A DNA stretch of 64,000 nt from Paenibacillus xylanivorans (GCF_001280595.1 NZ_LITU01000078.1:143455-207454); one strand, 5' to 3'; counted from the stretch's first letter, positions 45,229 to 54,640 are shown. Made by a program: numbers and translations. Notes: a model not told the origin generated them from the sequence alone.

Positions 45229-46821
45229 ATGATGAACCATTGGAAAAAGCTATTACTTTCTCTTATTTCTGCATGTCTCATCCTACCGGTGGCATCCATC
45301 TCAGCAGCTGCTGAAAAACCCGCTGGTAGTGAAAATCTAGTTCCTATTCGTGAGATTGCAGAAAAGAATGGGGCAGAGGTATCTTGGCAACAAAAAACAG
45401 GACATATCACAATACGAAAAAATGAGCTTGCTATTGTTGTCAAGGTAGGGGAGAAACAGGCGATGGTGAATGGGCAAGTCGTACCCTTAGACAATCCTGT
45501 TCAGTTAACGAAAGGAGTTACCTTTATGGATGGGGGATTTCTTACCGAGACACTGAAGGCAGCACCTGAGGATATATTCATTTCACTTATTAGTGAGGGC
45601 AATGGCAAGGAAGCTGCGAAGTATGTTCATACCTCTGTTAGCGGAGTGTTGTCACCCACGTTGTTGAGTAAGCTATGGGCAGCATTAGAAGGTCAAAATG
45701 GCAAAATTACAAATAAAGCCATAGCTAAACACGTAGAGAATAACTCAGTGCATCGCAATGTGACCTATACTTATAAGACAGAACTTACTCGTTTAAATAT
45801 TACGGTCAGAATGAATCATAACGGACTTGTGGATGACTTGTATATTGCCGCCGCTACTCCAAATGTTTATCAAAAACCAAGCTACGACGACCCCTCTGCC
45901 TATACAGAACAAGACATTACGGTTGGGCAGGGTGATTTAGCTTTACCAGGGACACTAACTTTGCCCAAGGGAGAGGGGCCTTTCCCAGTTGTAATTCTGG
46001 TACACGGATCCGGGGCTAGCAATCAAGATGCTGCCATTGGTGGTGCAAAGCCATTTCGCGATCTTGCGGTAGGTTTAGCTTCACAAGGAGTTGCTGTATT
46101 AAGATACGATAAGGTCACGTATGAGCATACCTATAAGGTTGCTTCACAGCCTAAATTTACATTGAAACAAGAAAGCGTAGATCAGGTAACCGATGCAGTA
46201 GAATTACTTAAAAAGAATACACATATTGATTCTACAGCGATTTTTGTGGCTGGACATAGTCAAGGCGGGTTTGCCTTACCGTTAATCATTGCTGAGGATA
46301 AACAACATGATATTGCAGGAAGAATACTACTTGCTGCACCAAGTAGTAGCTTTGTAGATGTGCTTACCGAGCAGCAGGACGAATTGATAGATCGGATGAA
46401 GCAGCTTGGTTTAGACACGGAGATCATGAAAGGACAAGCAGATTTTTATAAAAATGTTGCTGCAATAGTTAAAGATCCTAAATATTCTGTAGATCATCTT
46501 CCTGAGGCGTTTCCACTTCAACCTGCTTATTGGTGGTTTGAGCAGAGAGATTATGTGCCTGCGGAACTGGCTAAAACACAAAATACTCCTATGCTTGTTA
46601 TACAAGGCGAAAATGATGTGCAAGTGTCTATGAATCAATTCCAAAACTGGAAATTGGCTCTTCAAGGTCATTCCAATGTAACGTACAATAGCTATCCAAA
46701 GGTAAACCATATTTTATCTAGCTATGATGGACTTTCGATTGGTCAAGAGTACGCTGAGCCATCTAATGTCTCCAAAGCCATTATCGATGATATTGCGAAG
46801 TGGGTATTAAATTCAAACTAA
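45229..46821 (+). CDS. secreted alpha/beta hydrolase with stalk-like and DUF3887-like N-terminal regions
   Basis: 530 residues. The signal peptide ends near ISAAAE (about residue 26). A region resembling the copper amine oxidase N-terminal (stalk) domain follows (about 30-105), then a DUF3887-like region (about 110-225), and an alpha/beta hydrolase domain (about 230-530) with VVILVHGSGASNQD as the oxyanion region, the nucleophile Ser in GHSQGG, Asp in QGENDVQ and His in PKVNHIL. It probably cleaves an ester or amide outside the cell; the substrate is unknown. AGGAGG precedes ATGATG. Confidence 0.85.
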   Translation: MMNHWKKLLLSLISACLILPVASISAAAEKPAGSENLVPIREIAEKNGAEVSWQQKTGHITIRKNELAIVVKVGEKQAMVNGQVVPLDNPVQLTKGVTFMDGGFLTETLKAAPEDIFISLISEGNGKEAAKYVHTSVSGVLSPTLLSKLWAALEGQNGKITNKAIAKHVENNSVHRNVTYTYKTELTRLNITVRMNHNGLVDDLYIAAATPNVYQKPSYDDPSAYTEQDITVGQGDLALPGTLTLPKGEGPFPVVILVHGSGASNQDAAIGGAKPFRDLAVGLASQGVAVLRYDKVTYEHTYKVASQPKFTLKQESVDQVTDAVELLKKNTHIDSTAIFVAGHSQGGFALPLIIAEDKQHDIAGRILLAAPSSSFVDVLTEQQDELIDRMKQLGLDTEIMKGQADFYKNVAAIVKDPKYSVDHLPEAFPLQPAYWWFEQRDYVPAELAKTQNTPMLVIQGENDVQVSMNQFQNWKLALQGHSNVTYNSYPKVNHILSSYDGLSIGQEYAEPSNVSKAIIDDIAKWVLNSN

Positions 46822-46886
46822 AAACGGGACGGTGAGTTCCATTCTTGTTGAGTGATCACATGGAAAGTGACATATTGAGTGGGAAA

Positions 46887-46934
46887 TAATAAGAAGAGCA
46901 CTTACCTATATAGGCAAGTGCTCTTCTTATTATA
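46887..46934. terminator. bidirectional terminator between convergent genes
   Basis: AATAAGAAGAGCACTT and AAGTGCTCTTCTTATT are perfect arms with A and T tracts on both sides. It serves the hydrolase (plus) and the CorC-like gene (minus). Confidence 0.9.
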
Positions 46935-46960
46935 GATTGAAGTTGCTTTATTTAGCTCAA

Positions 46961-48307
46961 TTAGGCCTCTTTCTCATCTTCATCGGCGTAGTCGGACATA
47001 GTCAGTGGTTCCTTCGGAACTACAGCGACTTTGTAGAAACGATTCTTATCTTTTTCCAGCAAAACAAAGGTCAGATTCTCGAACTCATATTCTTCCTGTT
47101 CATTCATCTCTGGACGATGACTATAGAGCCATCCACCGATCGTGTCCCATTCATCTGCATCCAGGTGGGACATAAACATGTCATTTACCTTGGACAAGGA
47201 TACCTTGCCATCCATAATCACATAGTTCTCATTAATGACCTGAATTTCTTCCACTTCATCTGCGTCGAACTCATCCCGGATTTCACCGACGATCTGTTCA
47301 AGCACATCTTCAATCGTTACGATTCCGGAAGTACCTCCATACTCATCGACCAGCACGGCAATGTGCACGCCATCTTTCTGCATCTTCTTCAGCAGATCCT
47401 TAACCGGAGTTGTTTCGTGAACAGCCGATACAGGCTGAATCAGGGAAGATAGATCGACGGGTTCTTCGTTTCCGTATAATTCCAGGAAAAATTGTTTGGT
47501 ATTAATGATACCGATAATATCGTCTTTGCTTTCATTGACAACTGGAAAACGGGTATATTGTTCTTGACGGATAATATCCAGATTTTCCTCGTTCGATCTA
47601 TTCACATAAAGGCAGACCATATCAGTCCGGGGTACCATGATTTCTTTGGCAAGCATTTCATCAAAAGCAAAAATCCGGCTTACATATCCAAATTCGGCCT
47701 GATTGATTTTTCCACTCTCAAAGCTTTCATTGATAATAAACTGTAATTCTTCTTCCGAATGCGCATCTTCATGCTCGGATGCAGGTTTGATTCCGAACAA
47801 CTTGACCAGTTGATTCGCTGAGCTGTTTAACAGCCAGATAAAAGGATACATAATTCGGTTAAACCAGATGATAGGTGTAGACGTCAGCAGAGCAACGGCT
47901 TCGGCTTTGCGAATCGCAATCGTTTTAGGGGCAAGTTCACCAACGACCACATGCAAATACGTGATGGCAACAAACGCAATAACAAACGACAAGAATGAAG
48001 AAACTGTCTCAGGCATGCTCATGCTTTCGAACACAGGGTGGAGAATTTTCTCAACCGTTGGTTCACCCAGCCAGCCCAGTCCCAGAGATGTAATCGTGAT
48101 ACCCAACTGGCAGGCGGACAAATATCCGTCCAGGTTGGCAACGGCTTGTTTGACAGCCAGGGCACGCTTGTTTCCTTCTGCAATCATTTGGTCGATCCGG
48201 CTTGGACGAATCCTCACCAATGCGAATTCCACCGCAACAAAAAACGCCGAAAATCCTATCAAAATCGCAACCAATACTAAATTTAACGCATACCTCTCAC
48301 TGTCCAT
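46961..48307 (-). CDS. CNNM/HlyC-CorC family protein (hemolysin-like)
   Basis: 448 residues. The N-terminal CNNM membrane domain has about four helices (LVLVAILIGFSAFFVAVEFA; LGITITSLGLGWLGEP), then two CBS domains (about 205-335, including VPRTDMVCLY and DEYGGTSGIVTIEDVLEQIV), and the CorC_HlyC domain at the end. Homologues are tied to magnesium and cobalt handling; the hemolysin name is historical. GGAGA precedes the ATG on the minus strand. It is monocistronic. Confidence 0.92.
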   Translation of the reverse strand: MDSERYALNLVLVAILIGFSAFFVAVEFALVRIRPSRIDQMIAEGNKRALAVKQAVANLDGYLSACQLGITITSLGLGWLGEPTVEKILHPVFESMSMPETVSSFLSFVIAFVAITYLHVVVGELAPKTIAIRKAEAVALLTSTPIIWFNRIMYPFIWLLNSSANQLVKLFGIKPASEHEDAHSEEELQFIINESFESGKINQAEFGYVSRIFAFDEMLAKEIMVPRTDMVCLYVNRSNEENLDIIRQEQYTRFPVVNESKDDIIGIINTKQFFLELYGNEEPVDLSSLIQPVSAVHETTPVKDLLKKMQKDGVHIAVLVDEYGGTSGIVTIEDVLEQIVGEIRDEFDADEVEEIQVINENYVIMDGKVSLSKVNDMFMSHLDADEWDTIGGWLYSHRPEMNEQEEYEFENLTFVLLEKDKNRFYKVAVVPKEPLTMSDYADEDEKEA

Positions 48308-48683
48308 TAACTAGTCTTCTCCTTTAAGTAATAAGTTTTTAACGAATATTATATCTAATTTTACGTAAGAAGACCACCTTCCGATCAAGAAAAGAGGAAG
48401 AGTCTGGAAGGCGAAGTGTGCGAAATGGCGATGGAGTGCCGATCCGCTGACTTGAAAGAATCATATGTAGAAGGGAACACAGTCAGAATATACAACATCA
48501 AATTATGGACTGAAATGGCTTGGTGCCTTTGCCGATCAGCTTTGTATGTAAAATTTTATCTAAGCAAACGTTACGAACAGGGCATACATTGGGTATCTAA
48601 TGATTAGCTAAAGGCTTTATCGTCAAAGCTTGTACAGTGAGAGAGAACGGCAGGGTTACACCTTGCCATGAGGAGGAAGCCGA
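48308..48683. other. intergenic region between divergent genes
   Basis: It must hold the promoters of the CorC-like gene (minus) and the cardiolipin synthase gene (plus). A TATAAT on the minus strand near 48345-48350 has no good -35. A 63-codon frame at 48416-48607 has unnatural composition. Nothing else stands out. Confidence 0.5.
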
Positions 48684-50123
48684 ATGTTTTGGCTGGTCAT
48701 TATATTGCTCGTATTTACTTTTCAGGCAGCCACTATTCTGTTGCTGGAATTCCGCAATCCGGCGAAAGCTGTGGCATGGCTTTTTATTTTATTCTGTGTA
48801 CCCTTGATTGGCTTTGTCGTGTATTATTTTGTCGCCCAGGACTACAACAAACGCAAGAAGGTACGTAAGGGCGGTTCGCGTATCTTTCGGGAAATACGGG
48901 AAACGATCTGGGAGCAGGCTCATATTGTTGAGCATGCTGATCAGATGTCGGGCAGTCGATACACCCACCAGCACCGTTTGTTCAACATGCTGTCACACCT
49001 GTCTGAGAGCCCAATTACAGGCTGCAACCGGAGTCAAGTACTTACGAATGGTGAAGAGACATTTGAAGCCATGTTGAGGGCAATGGAGCAGGCAAAGCAC
49101 CATCTGCATGTTGAATTTTATATTTTTCGGGATGATGTCATCAGTACAAAATTTCAGGACGTGATGATTCGCAAGGCGAAAGAAGGCGTCAAAGTGCGGT
49201 TGATTTGCGATGGACTCGGCAGTCACAAGATGAGTTGGAGCTTTATCCGCAAATTTCAGGATGCAGGAGTGGAGTTTCATTATTTTCTGCCACCGCTCAT
49301 TGCAACGATTGACCGAAGGGTGAACTACCGGAATCACCGTAAAATTGTTGTGGTGGATGGAAGGATTGGATTTGTGGGTGGTATTAATATAGGAGATGAT
49401 TATCTCGGACAATATCCGGAGGTTGGATTCTGGCGTGATACCCATGTACAGATCGAGGGGGATGCCGTATATTTCCTGCAAAATACGTTCTTGAACGACT
49501 GGAAGCTCGCTTCCGGCGAGCAGATTACTGAGCCTCAACTGACAGAACTGTTCCCGCCACATATTTGCAGCGGGAATGAGCGGATTCAGATTCTGGCCAG
49601 TGGACCGGATCAGGACTGGGATGCCATTCAGGAAATGTGCTTTGGGGCGATTTCTGTGGCATGCGAACGCATATACATCACAACACCCTATTTCATTCCC
49701 GATCCCGCATTGTACGAAGCGATCAAGACGGCTGCAGTCAGTGGGGTGGATGTGAAAATCATCATTCCGTATCAATCGGATTCCCGGCTTGTGCATCTGG
49801 CTTCTATGTCCTATGTGGAAGAATTGTTGCGTGCGGGAGTGAAGTTTTATCAATATCGCAAAGGTTTTGTGCATGCCAAGGTCTTGATTGTGGATGATTT
49901 GCTTGCGACGGTAGGCACAGCCAATATGGATATGCGCAGTTTTTTCTGCAATTTCGAGTTGACTGCCGTATTGTTCGAGATGTCATCTATGGAGAGACTG
50001 ACCGAAGACTTTGAACGTGATCTGGACCAATGCAGTCAGATTGAGGTGAAGGTGTTTCAGCAGCGTTCACGGTGGCAAAAAGGGGCAGAAATGCTTTCTC
50101 GCATGCTTTCTCCGCTGCTTTAG
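48684..50123 (+). CDS. cls: cardiolipin synthase
   Basis: 479 residues. Two N-terminal transmembrane helices (about 2-22 and 31-53) are followed by two phospholipase D domains: NYRNHRKIVVVDGRIGFVGG and FVHAKVLIVDDLLATVGTAN, both with intact HxKx4D. It condenses phosphatidylglycerol into cardiolipin at the membrane. GAGGAGG at 7 nt precedes the ATG. Full length for the family. Confidence 0.95.
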   Translation: MFWLVIILLVFTFQAATILLLEFRNPAKAVAWLFILFCVPLIGFVVYYFVAQDYNKRKKVRKGGSRIFREIRETIWEQAHIVEHADQMSGSRYTHQHRLFNMLSHLSESPITGCNRSQVLTNGEETFEAMLRAMEQAKHHLHVEFYIFRDDVISTKFQDVMIRKAKEGVKVRLICDGLGSHKMSWSFIRKFQDAGVEFHYFLPPLIATIDRRVNYRNHRKIVVVDGRIGFVGGINIGDDYLGQYPEVGFWRDTHVQIEGDAVYFLQNTFLNDWKLASGEQITEPQLTELFPPHICSGNERIQILASGPDQDWDAIQEMCFGAISVACERIYITTPYFIPDPALYEAIKTAAVSGVDVKIIIPYQSDSRLVHLASMSYVEELLRAGVKFYQYRKGFVHAKVLIVDDLLATVGTANMDMRSFFCNFELTAVLFEMSSMERLTEDFERDLDQCSQIEVKVFQQRSRWQKGAEMLSRMLSPLL

Positions 50124-50144
50124 CCGTTATAGGGCGGATTTATC

Positions 50145-50181
50145 AAGATAAGTTCACTTTTTGTGAATTTATCTTCTTTTT
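50145..50181 (+). terminator. terminator of cardiolipin synthase
   Basis: AAGATAAGTTCAC pairs with GTGAATTTATCTT (one mismatch), followed by CTTTTTG. Confidence 0.8.
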
Positions 50182-50191
50182 GCTAACTATT

Positions 50192-50221
50192 TTGCTCAAA
50201 TTTGATCTTTTATGATATAAT
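50192..50221 (+). promoter_or_regulatory. sigma-A promoter of the YitT gene
   Basis: TTGCTC (50192-50197), 18 nt, then a perfect TATAAT (50216-50221). The start point near 50228 leaves a leader of about 240 nt. Confidence 0.65.
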
Positions 50222-50251
50222 GTTTATATAAATTATGTCTTGGCGAAGGAG

Positions 50252-50290
50252 GGGAGTCTGCGGGAAAACAGGCTCCCTTTTGCTCTCTTT
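50252..50290 (+). terminator. terminator-like hairpin in the YitT leader
   Basis: GGGAGTCTG pairs with CAGGCTCCC (one mismatch) around CGGGAAAA, followed by TTTTGCTCTCTTTT. It lies only about 25 nt after the predicted start point, so it could be an attenuator or end a very short RNA. Confidence 0.5.
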
Positions 50291-50470
50291 TGGAAGTGTC
50301 AACCGGAATTAAGACAACCTTGAATACATTTCATATAGCCTTTAGGTGCTTTTATAACGGGGTGCATAGAGCTTTGGAACGGTGTTGTTCCTCTGTATGC
50401 AGGGTTCCTCTTAGGTACTTAAATGATTTATGAAATGGATTCACATATTGATCAAAACGGGGGGGATACC

Positions 50471-51379
50471 ATGTCCAATGTATCGGTTAAAGAACTAACA
50501 TCCAAGCCGGACCGCAATGTTAAGAGCTCGGTGTTTTCATTGAAGCTTCTGCAGCGCATTGTGATGATTCTGGTCGGTGCTGCACTGATGGCTGTGTCAC
50601 TCGAAGTATTTCTCGTGCCAAATGGCGTTATTGATGGGGGAATAACAGGGATCTCGATTATGGTGTCAGAGCTTACACATCTGCCACTCGGAATTTTCCT
50701 AACCTTGCTTAACTTGCCTTTCCTGATTCTGGGGTATAAACAAATTGGTAAAACGTTTGCGTTATCTACACTGCTCGGGATCGTTGTGATGTCCATTGGA
50801 ACGTCATTGTTACACCATGTTCCTGCACTGACGCCAGGTGAACCACTGCTTGGAGCGGTATTTGGCGGATTGATCTTGGGTGTTGGTGTTGGTCTCGTCA
50901 TTCGTTCTGGCGGTTCACTGGATGGTACGGAGATTGTTGCTATTCTGCTTAGCGAGAAGTCACCATTGTCCGTAGGTCAGATCGTACTGTTCATTAACGT
51001 ATTTATTTTTGCTGGTGCAGGTTTTGTATTTGGCTGGCCAAACGCCCTGTATTCCATGATTGCTTATTATATTGCAATGAAGATGATTGATATTGTGAAT
51101 GAAGGATTGGATCAATCCAAATCGGTATGGATTATTAGCGAGAAGTATCGTGATATTGGGTCAGCCTTGACCGACCGTCTTGGCCGTGGTGTCACTTTCC
51201 TGGATGGAGAGGGCGGCTTCAGCGGAGACGAGAAGAAAATTATCTTTGTCGTTATTACCCGTTTGGAAGAAGCTAAGTTGAAGTCCATTGTTGAAGATTG
51301 GGACCCACATGCCTTTGTGGCGATTGGTAACATCCACGATGTGAAGGGCGGACGTTTCAAGAAAAAAGGTATACATTAG
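50471..51379 (+). CDS. YitT-family membrane protein
   Basis: 302 residues. An N-terminal membrane domain with five or six helices (DUF161; GVIDGGITGISIMVSELTHL and GSLDGTEIVAILLSEKSP) is followed by a cytoplasmic DUF2179 domain (about 235-300). Function is not established, although YitT-like genes are widespread in Bacillota. A G-rich site just before the ATG at 50471 is preferred over the in-frame ATG at 50423. Confidence 0.9.
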   Translation: MSNVSVKELTSKPDRNVKSSVFSLKLLQRIVMILVGAALMAVSLEVFLVPNGVIDGGITGISIMVSELTHLPLGIFLTLLNLPFLILGYKQIGKTFALSTLLGIVVMSIGTSLLHHVPALTPGEPLLGAVFGGLILGVGVGLVIRSGGSLDGTEIVAILLSEKSPLSVGQIVLFINVFIFAGAGFVFGWPNALYSMIAYYIAMKMIDIVNEGLDQSKSVWIISEKYRDIGSALTDRLGRGVTFLDGEGGFSGDEKKIIFVVITRLEEAKLKSIVEDWDPHAFVAIGNIHDVKGGRFKKKGIH

Positions 51380-51402
51380 CGAATCTCATCGCGCGTAAAC
51401 GA

Positions 51403-51447
51403 AAAAATAGCCGGTACCCTTGGTTTGAGGGTACCGGCTATTTTTGT
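51403..51447. terminator. bidirectional terminator between YitT and LigD polymerase genes
   Basis: AAAATAGCCGGTACCCT pairs with AGGGTACCGGCTATTTT. The minus-strand gene's stop codon (51438-51440) lies in the stem. Confidence 0.92.
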
Positions 51448-52328
51448 TTTAAATGCTGGATAATCAGTTCAACAGGTTGGGGTTCAACAGCTGCGATCAG
51501 ATCCCCGGTCTGTATCAGGCGTTCCACGATGTTCATCAAGTGGTAATCCTTAATCGATACGTTGTTCCGAACCTCATCCCATGTGAGCGGAGTAGACACC
51601 GTACCGCCTGGTTTGGCGCGGGGAGTGTAGGGAGCTGCGAGCGTTTTGCCACCGTAATGCTGAAGGTAATCAAAATAAATACGGTCCCCCCGGTCTTTTT
51701 TTAGTCGTTCCAGTGTAAATAGATTCGGATGTTTTTGAGTCACGTATTTGCCTACAAAATAACCGATGTCCCTTAATTCATCGAAGGTTACACCTTGGCG
51801 GATCGGAACAATAATCTGGATACCTGTGGCACCGGAGGTTTTCGGTACCGATCTCAGACCCAGCGAGGTCAGCGTTTCCCCCACGATCAGGGCTGCCTGC
51901 ATGATGCGAGGCTCTTCTTCCTGTGAAGGATCGAGATCAATCATCCACTCGCAAGGCAGGTGGCTGCCTATGGCATGCAAGGAAGGATGAAACTCCAGCG
52001 CGGCCAAATTGCCAAGCCATAGCAGATCAAGCAGGTCGTTCATCACCACATATCGTATCCCGTCATGCATCTCCGTTCGTACAAATTCGGGAACGGGCTC
52101 TGGTGCATTTTTCTGATAAAAAAACTCACCGCCTGCACCATGTGGATAACGTATCGTGGTGAGCAGTCGATTTCGGGTGTAAGTAAGTAGATAGGGAGCC
52201 AGTGCAGCCAACTTTTGTAAATAGATGGCCTTGGTTACACCTGCTTCCGGCCATAACAGCTTGTCCGGATTGGTCACGGTAAGTTCCATTCCATTAATGG
52301 TTATGGTGCCTTTTATCGTGCGGGCCAT
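51438..52328 (-). CDS. NHEJ DNA polymerase (LigD polymerase domain, stand-alone)
   Basis: 296 residues, matching the LigD primase-polymerase domain from end to end. LTNPDKLLWPEAGVTK-type start (here VTNPDKLLWPEAGVTKA) comes first, FFYQKNAPE later, and the metal-binding DxD lies in CEWMIDLDPS. It fills gaps at broken ends during non-homologous end joining with Ku and a ligase. AGGAGGTG on the minus strand fixes the ATG at 52328. In Bacillus subtilis this domain is fused behind the ligase; here it is a separate gene 81 bp downstream of the ligase gene. Confidence 0.92.
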   Translation of the reverse strand: MARTIKGTITINGMELTVTNPDKLLWPEAGVTKAIYLQKLAALAPYLLTYTRNRLLTTIRYPHGAGGEFFYQKNAPEPVPEFVRTEMHDGIRYVVMNDLLDLLWLGNLAALEFHPSLHAIGSHLPCEWMIDLDPSQEEEPRIMQAALIVGETLTSLGLRSVPKTSGATGIQIIVPIRQGVTFDELRDIGYFVGKYVTQKHPNLFTLERLKKDRGDRIYFDYLQHYGGKTLAAPYTPRAKPGGTVSTPLTWDEVRNNVSIKDYHLMNIVERLIQTGDLIAAVEPQPVELIIQHLKQK

Positions 52329-52409
52329 GAAGAACACCTCCTGTGGTGAACAAGTATGATTTATAAATGGAAAGCCCTCTTACTATCTCAGGCGGATGGA
52401 AAAAGTGGT

Positions 52410-53375
52410 CTATTGTTCAGGAACAAGATGACTGATCTGGCTGATCTGACACTCCTCATGTGTTACTGAAGCAAAAGTCTGGATACTGGGATGGCGTAGT
52501 GTTCGATGATGGGTAAGTTCCATGAATTGCACTTTGACACCGATCTGTGGTTCGATCCATGTCGTCTCCGCGCTTCTCTCGGGTACATTATAAAACGGTC
52601 TGTCCTGGCGAATGAGAGACTGTACTTCCTCGGTTAGTTCACGCCAGGAGTCCGAGTTCAGTTTACCAGTGCCGACATGACCAATATAGACAAAGTTAGG
52701 CCCATCGTATACACCGACTGCGATTGCATTGACGATACCGCTGCGGTAGGTGACCCCGCCAATCATCGCATATAGATCGTGGAAAATTTTGACCTTCTGC
52801 CAGCGTTGATCCTTACCGTTGATTCCATAGGTACTGGAAAGGTCTTTACATACAATTCCCTCCATCTGGTGCTGTCTCATCACAGTGAGCAGGGCGTCTG
52901 GATCTGGCGTGTTGGTCACCTCCTGAACATGGGGAGCAGCATTCAGAACTTGATGCAGCAAACGTTGGCGTTCTGCAAGAGGCTGATCTGTGACCCATAC
53001 CCCATCGCAGAAAAGAATATCAAATACCATATAAGTCACCGGAATCTGGTTTACAGCTTGGGCAATGCCATCCGGTCTGCTCATGCGATCTCGCCGCAGC
53101 ACGTGATAGAAGGACGGTTTTCCCGTATCCGGGTCAAGGGCAATAATCTCTCCATCCAAAATATAAGAAGGGACGGAGCACAGATTGCGTGGCTGGACCA
53201 ACTCAGGATATTGTGCAGTTCGGTTGTGTAATCTGCGATTAATCAACTGAATTCCCTGTCCGTCCTCGTAAGCAAGCATGCGGACCCCATCCCATTTGAT
53301 TTGGGCAATCCAGTTTGGCCCGATAGGAATCACATCTCGGGAAATAGGTTCAAAAGGAACCAGGGGATTGAACAT
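52410..53375 (-). CDS. ATP-dependent DNA ligase (LigD ligase domain, stand-alone)
   Basis: 321 residues. The adenylation domain has the nucleophilic Lys in WIAQIKWDGVRMLAY, LDGEIIALD, and EGIVCKDLSSTYG; the OB-fold domain follows with YIGHVGTGK. It seals breaks brought together by Ku. AAAGGAG on the minus strand favours the ATG at 53375 over the TTG at 53402. It lacks the polymerase domain, encoded by the next gene, and the phosphoesterase domain, for which no gene is seen here. Confidence 0.92.
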   Translation of the reverse strand: MFNPLVPFEPISRDVIPIGPNWIAQIKWDGVRMLAYEDGQGIQLINRRLHNRTAQYPELVQPRNLCSVPSYILDGEIIALDPDTGKPSFYHVLRRDRMSRPDGIAQAVNQIPVTYMVFDILFCDGVWVTDQPLAERQRLLHQVLNAAPHVQEVTNTPDPDALLTVMRQHQMEGIVCKDLSSTYGINGKDQRWQKVKIFHDLYAMIGGVTYRSGIVNAIAVGVYDGPNFVYIGHVGTGKLNSDSWRELTEEVQSLIRQDRPFYNVPERSAETTWIEPQIGVKVQFMELTHHRTLRHPSIQTFASVTHEECQISQISHLVPEQ

Positions 53376-53434
53376 GTATTGAAAACTCCTTTCCTCTATC
53401 AAATGTGTATGGAGGTTGATCCCCTAGTGCAAGT

Positions 53435-54532
53435 TTAACCCTTCCGCAGTCGTGTCTTTAGTTTATGTACCATAATGAGCAGCAAAGGAATCCCGATGCC
53501 ACAGGTCAGGTCCCAATCAATCCAATACGGAATAACAACTTTGAGATAGAAATTTTCGTTGGGAGCTAGAACAATGGACATGGCCAGAATCAACATGGCA
53601 CAAGGAAAAATGAGTGGACGATAGCTGGACAATTTGAAGAGATGGGTGATTCCGAGTACAAAGCTATAGAAGAACAGAATGCTTTTGAAAAAGACGGCAA
53701 TAATCCAGACGGAAGCCATAAATGCCTCAATGCGCTGCAAAAAGTTGCCTATATTGATCTTCAGCGACAGATTAAATGCTGCGAACCAATGGTGCTGCGT
53801 CATAAATGGACCCATGACCAGCAGACAGATGGTTAGCGTTAGGGTAAGCATCAATCCTCCTATGATGGCTGCCAGAAGGATATCCTTTTCCCAATGTGCT
53901 TCCTTTTTGGCATAAGGAAAGAGCATAAGAAAGATGCACAATTCACAATAAGGATAGGTAAGCACAGCGACAAAGCCTTTAAAGGGATTTAGAAAGCCTT
54001 CCGCGAGAACGGGCTTGATGTTGTCCAGATGTGAATGTGGGAACAGACAGACAGTCAGAATGAGCAGGAACAGCACGATCAGGGGAAGAAATATCTCGGC
54101 ACTCCTGCCGATAGGTTCCAGACCAGAAAGGAGTCCCAAAGCAAGGGTAGAAACAAAGAGCAAATTCACAATTAGGAGCGGGGATTCAGGCAGGATCTGT
54201 GTCGTCATGAAGTCCCCAATTTCTCTTATGAACGCGGAGGTACCCATTAGAAAATAGAATAGATAAAAACAGCTGATCAAAGCCCCGATCCAGGGCCCAA
54301 GAGTATGCAGTGCATGTTGAATCAGATTCATTCGGGGCTGCAGTTTGTATACAACGAGCATGATGGACAAGACCCCGGCTCCTCCAGCAACGCCCAATAA
54401 TGCGGACAACCATGCATCCTGATGCGCATACGATGTGATCATCGAGGGGAAGACGATAATCTGTTCACCAATCGTGCATAAGAACATCAGGGAGCCCAGT
54501 TGTCTTACAGTTAAATGCCCCTTTTCAATCAT
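53435..54532 (-). CDS. spore germination permease (GerAB-type)
   Basis: 365 residues with ten transmembrane helices of the amino acid-polyamine transporter fold. The start MIEKGHLTVRQLGSLMFLCT is typical of GerAB/GerKB/YndE proteins, membrane subunits of germinant receptors. AAGGAG at 7 nt fixes the ATG at 54532. The A and C subunit genes that normally accompany it are absent, so it is an orphan that may pair with subunits encoded elsewhere. It may share a transcript with the ligase and polymerase genes downstream. Confidence 0.88.
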   Translation of the reverse strand: MIEKGHLTVRQLGSLMFLCTIGEQIIVFPSMITSYAHQDAWLSALLGVAGGAGVLSIMLVVYKLQPRMNLIQHALHTLGPWIGALISCFYLFYFLMGTSAFIREIGDFMTTQILPESPLLIVNLLFVSTLALGLLSGLEPIGRSAEIFLPLIVLFLLILTVCLFPHSHLDNIKPVLAEGFLNPFKGFVAVLTYPYCELCIFLMLFPYAKKEAHWEKDILLAAIIGGLMLTLTLTICLLVMGPFMTQHHWFAAFNLSLKINIGNFLQRIEAFMASVWIIAVFFKSILFFYSFVLGITHLFKLSSYRPLIFPCAMLILAMSIVLAPNENFYLKVVIPYWIDWDLTCGIGIPLLLIMVHKLKTRLRKG

Positions 54533-54640
54533 GTGGGTTCTCCTTCGCATGTCGATCTAGATATTTGGTTAGGATGCACCAATTACACCAATTTTATTAG
54601 GAAATGGATAAAGGCATATATCAACATAAAAAAGGTGGGC

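Noticed and set aside
46937..47452. 171-codon plus-strand frame opposite the CorC-like gene
   Set aside because: Shadow of the minus-strand gene, whose CBS and CorC motifs are clear.
48416..48607. 63-codon frame before cardiolipin synthase
   Set aside because: No proper ribosome binding site, a Cys/Trp/Met-rich random composition and no family resemblance.
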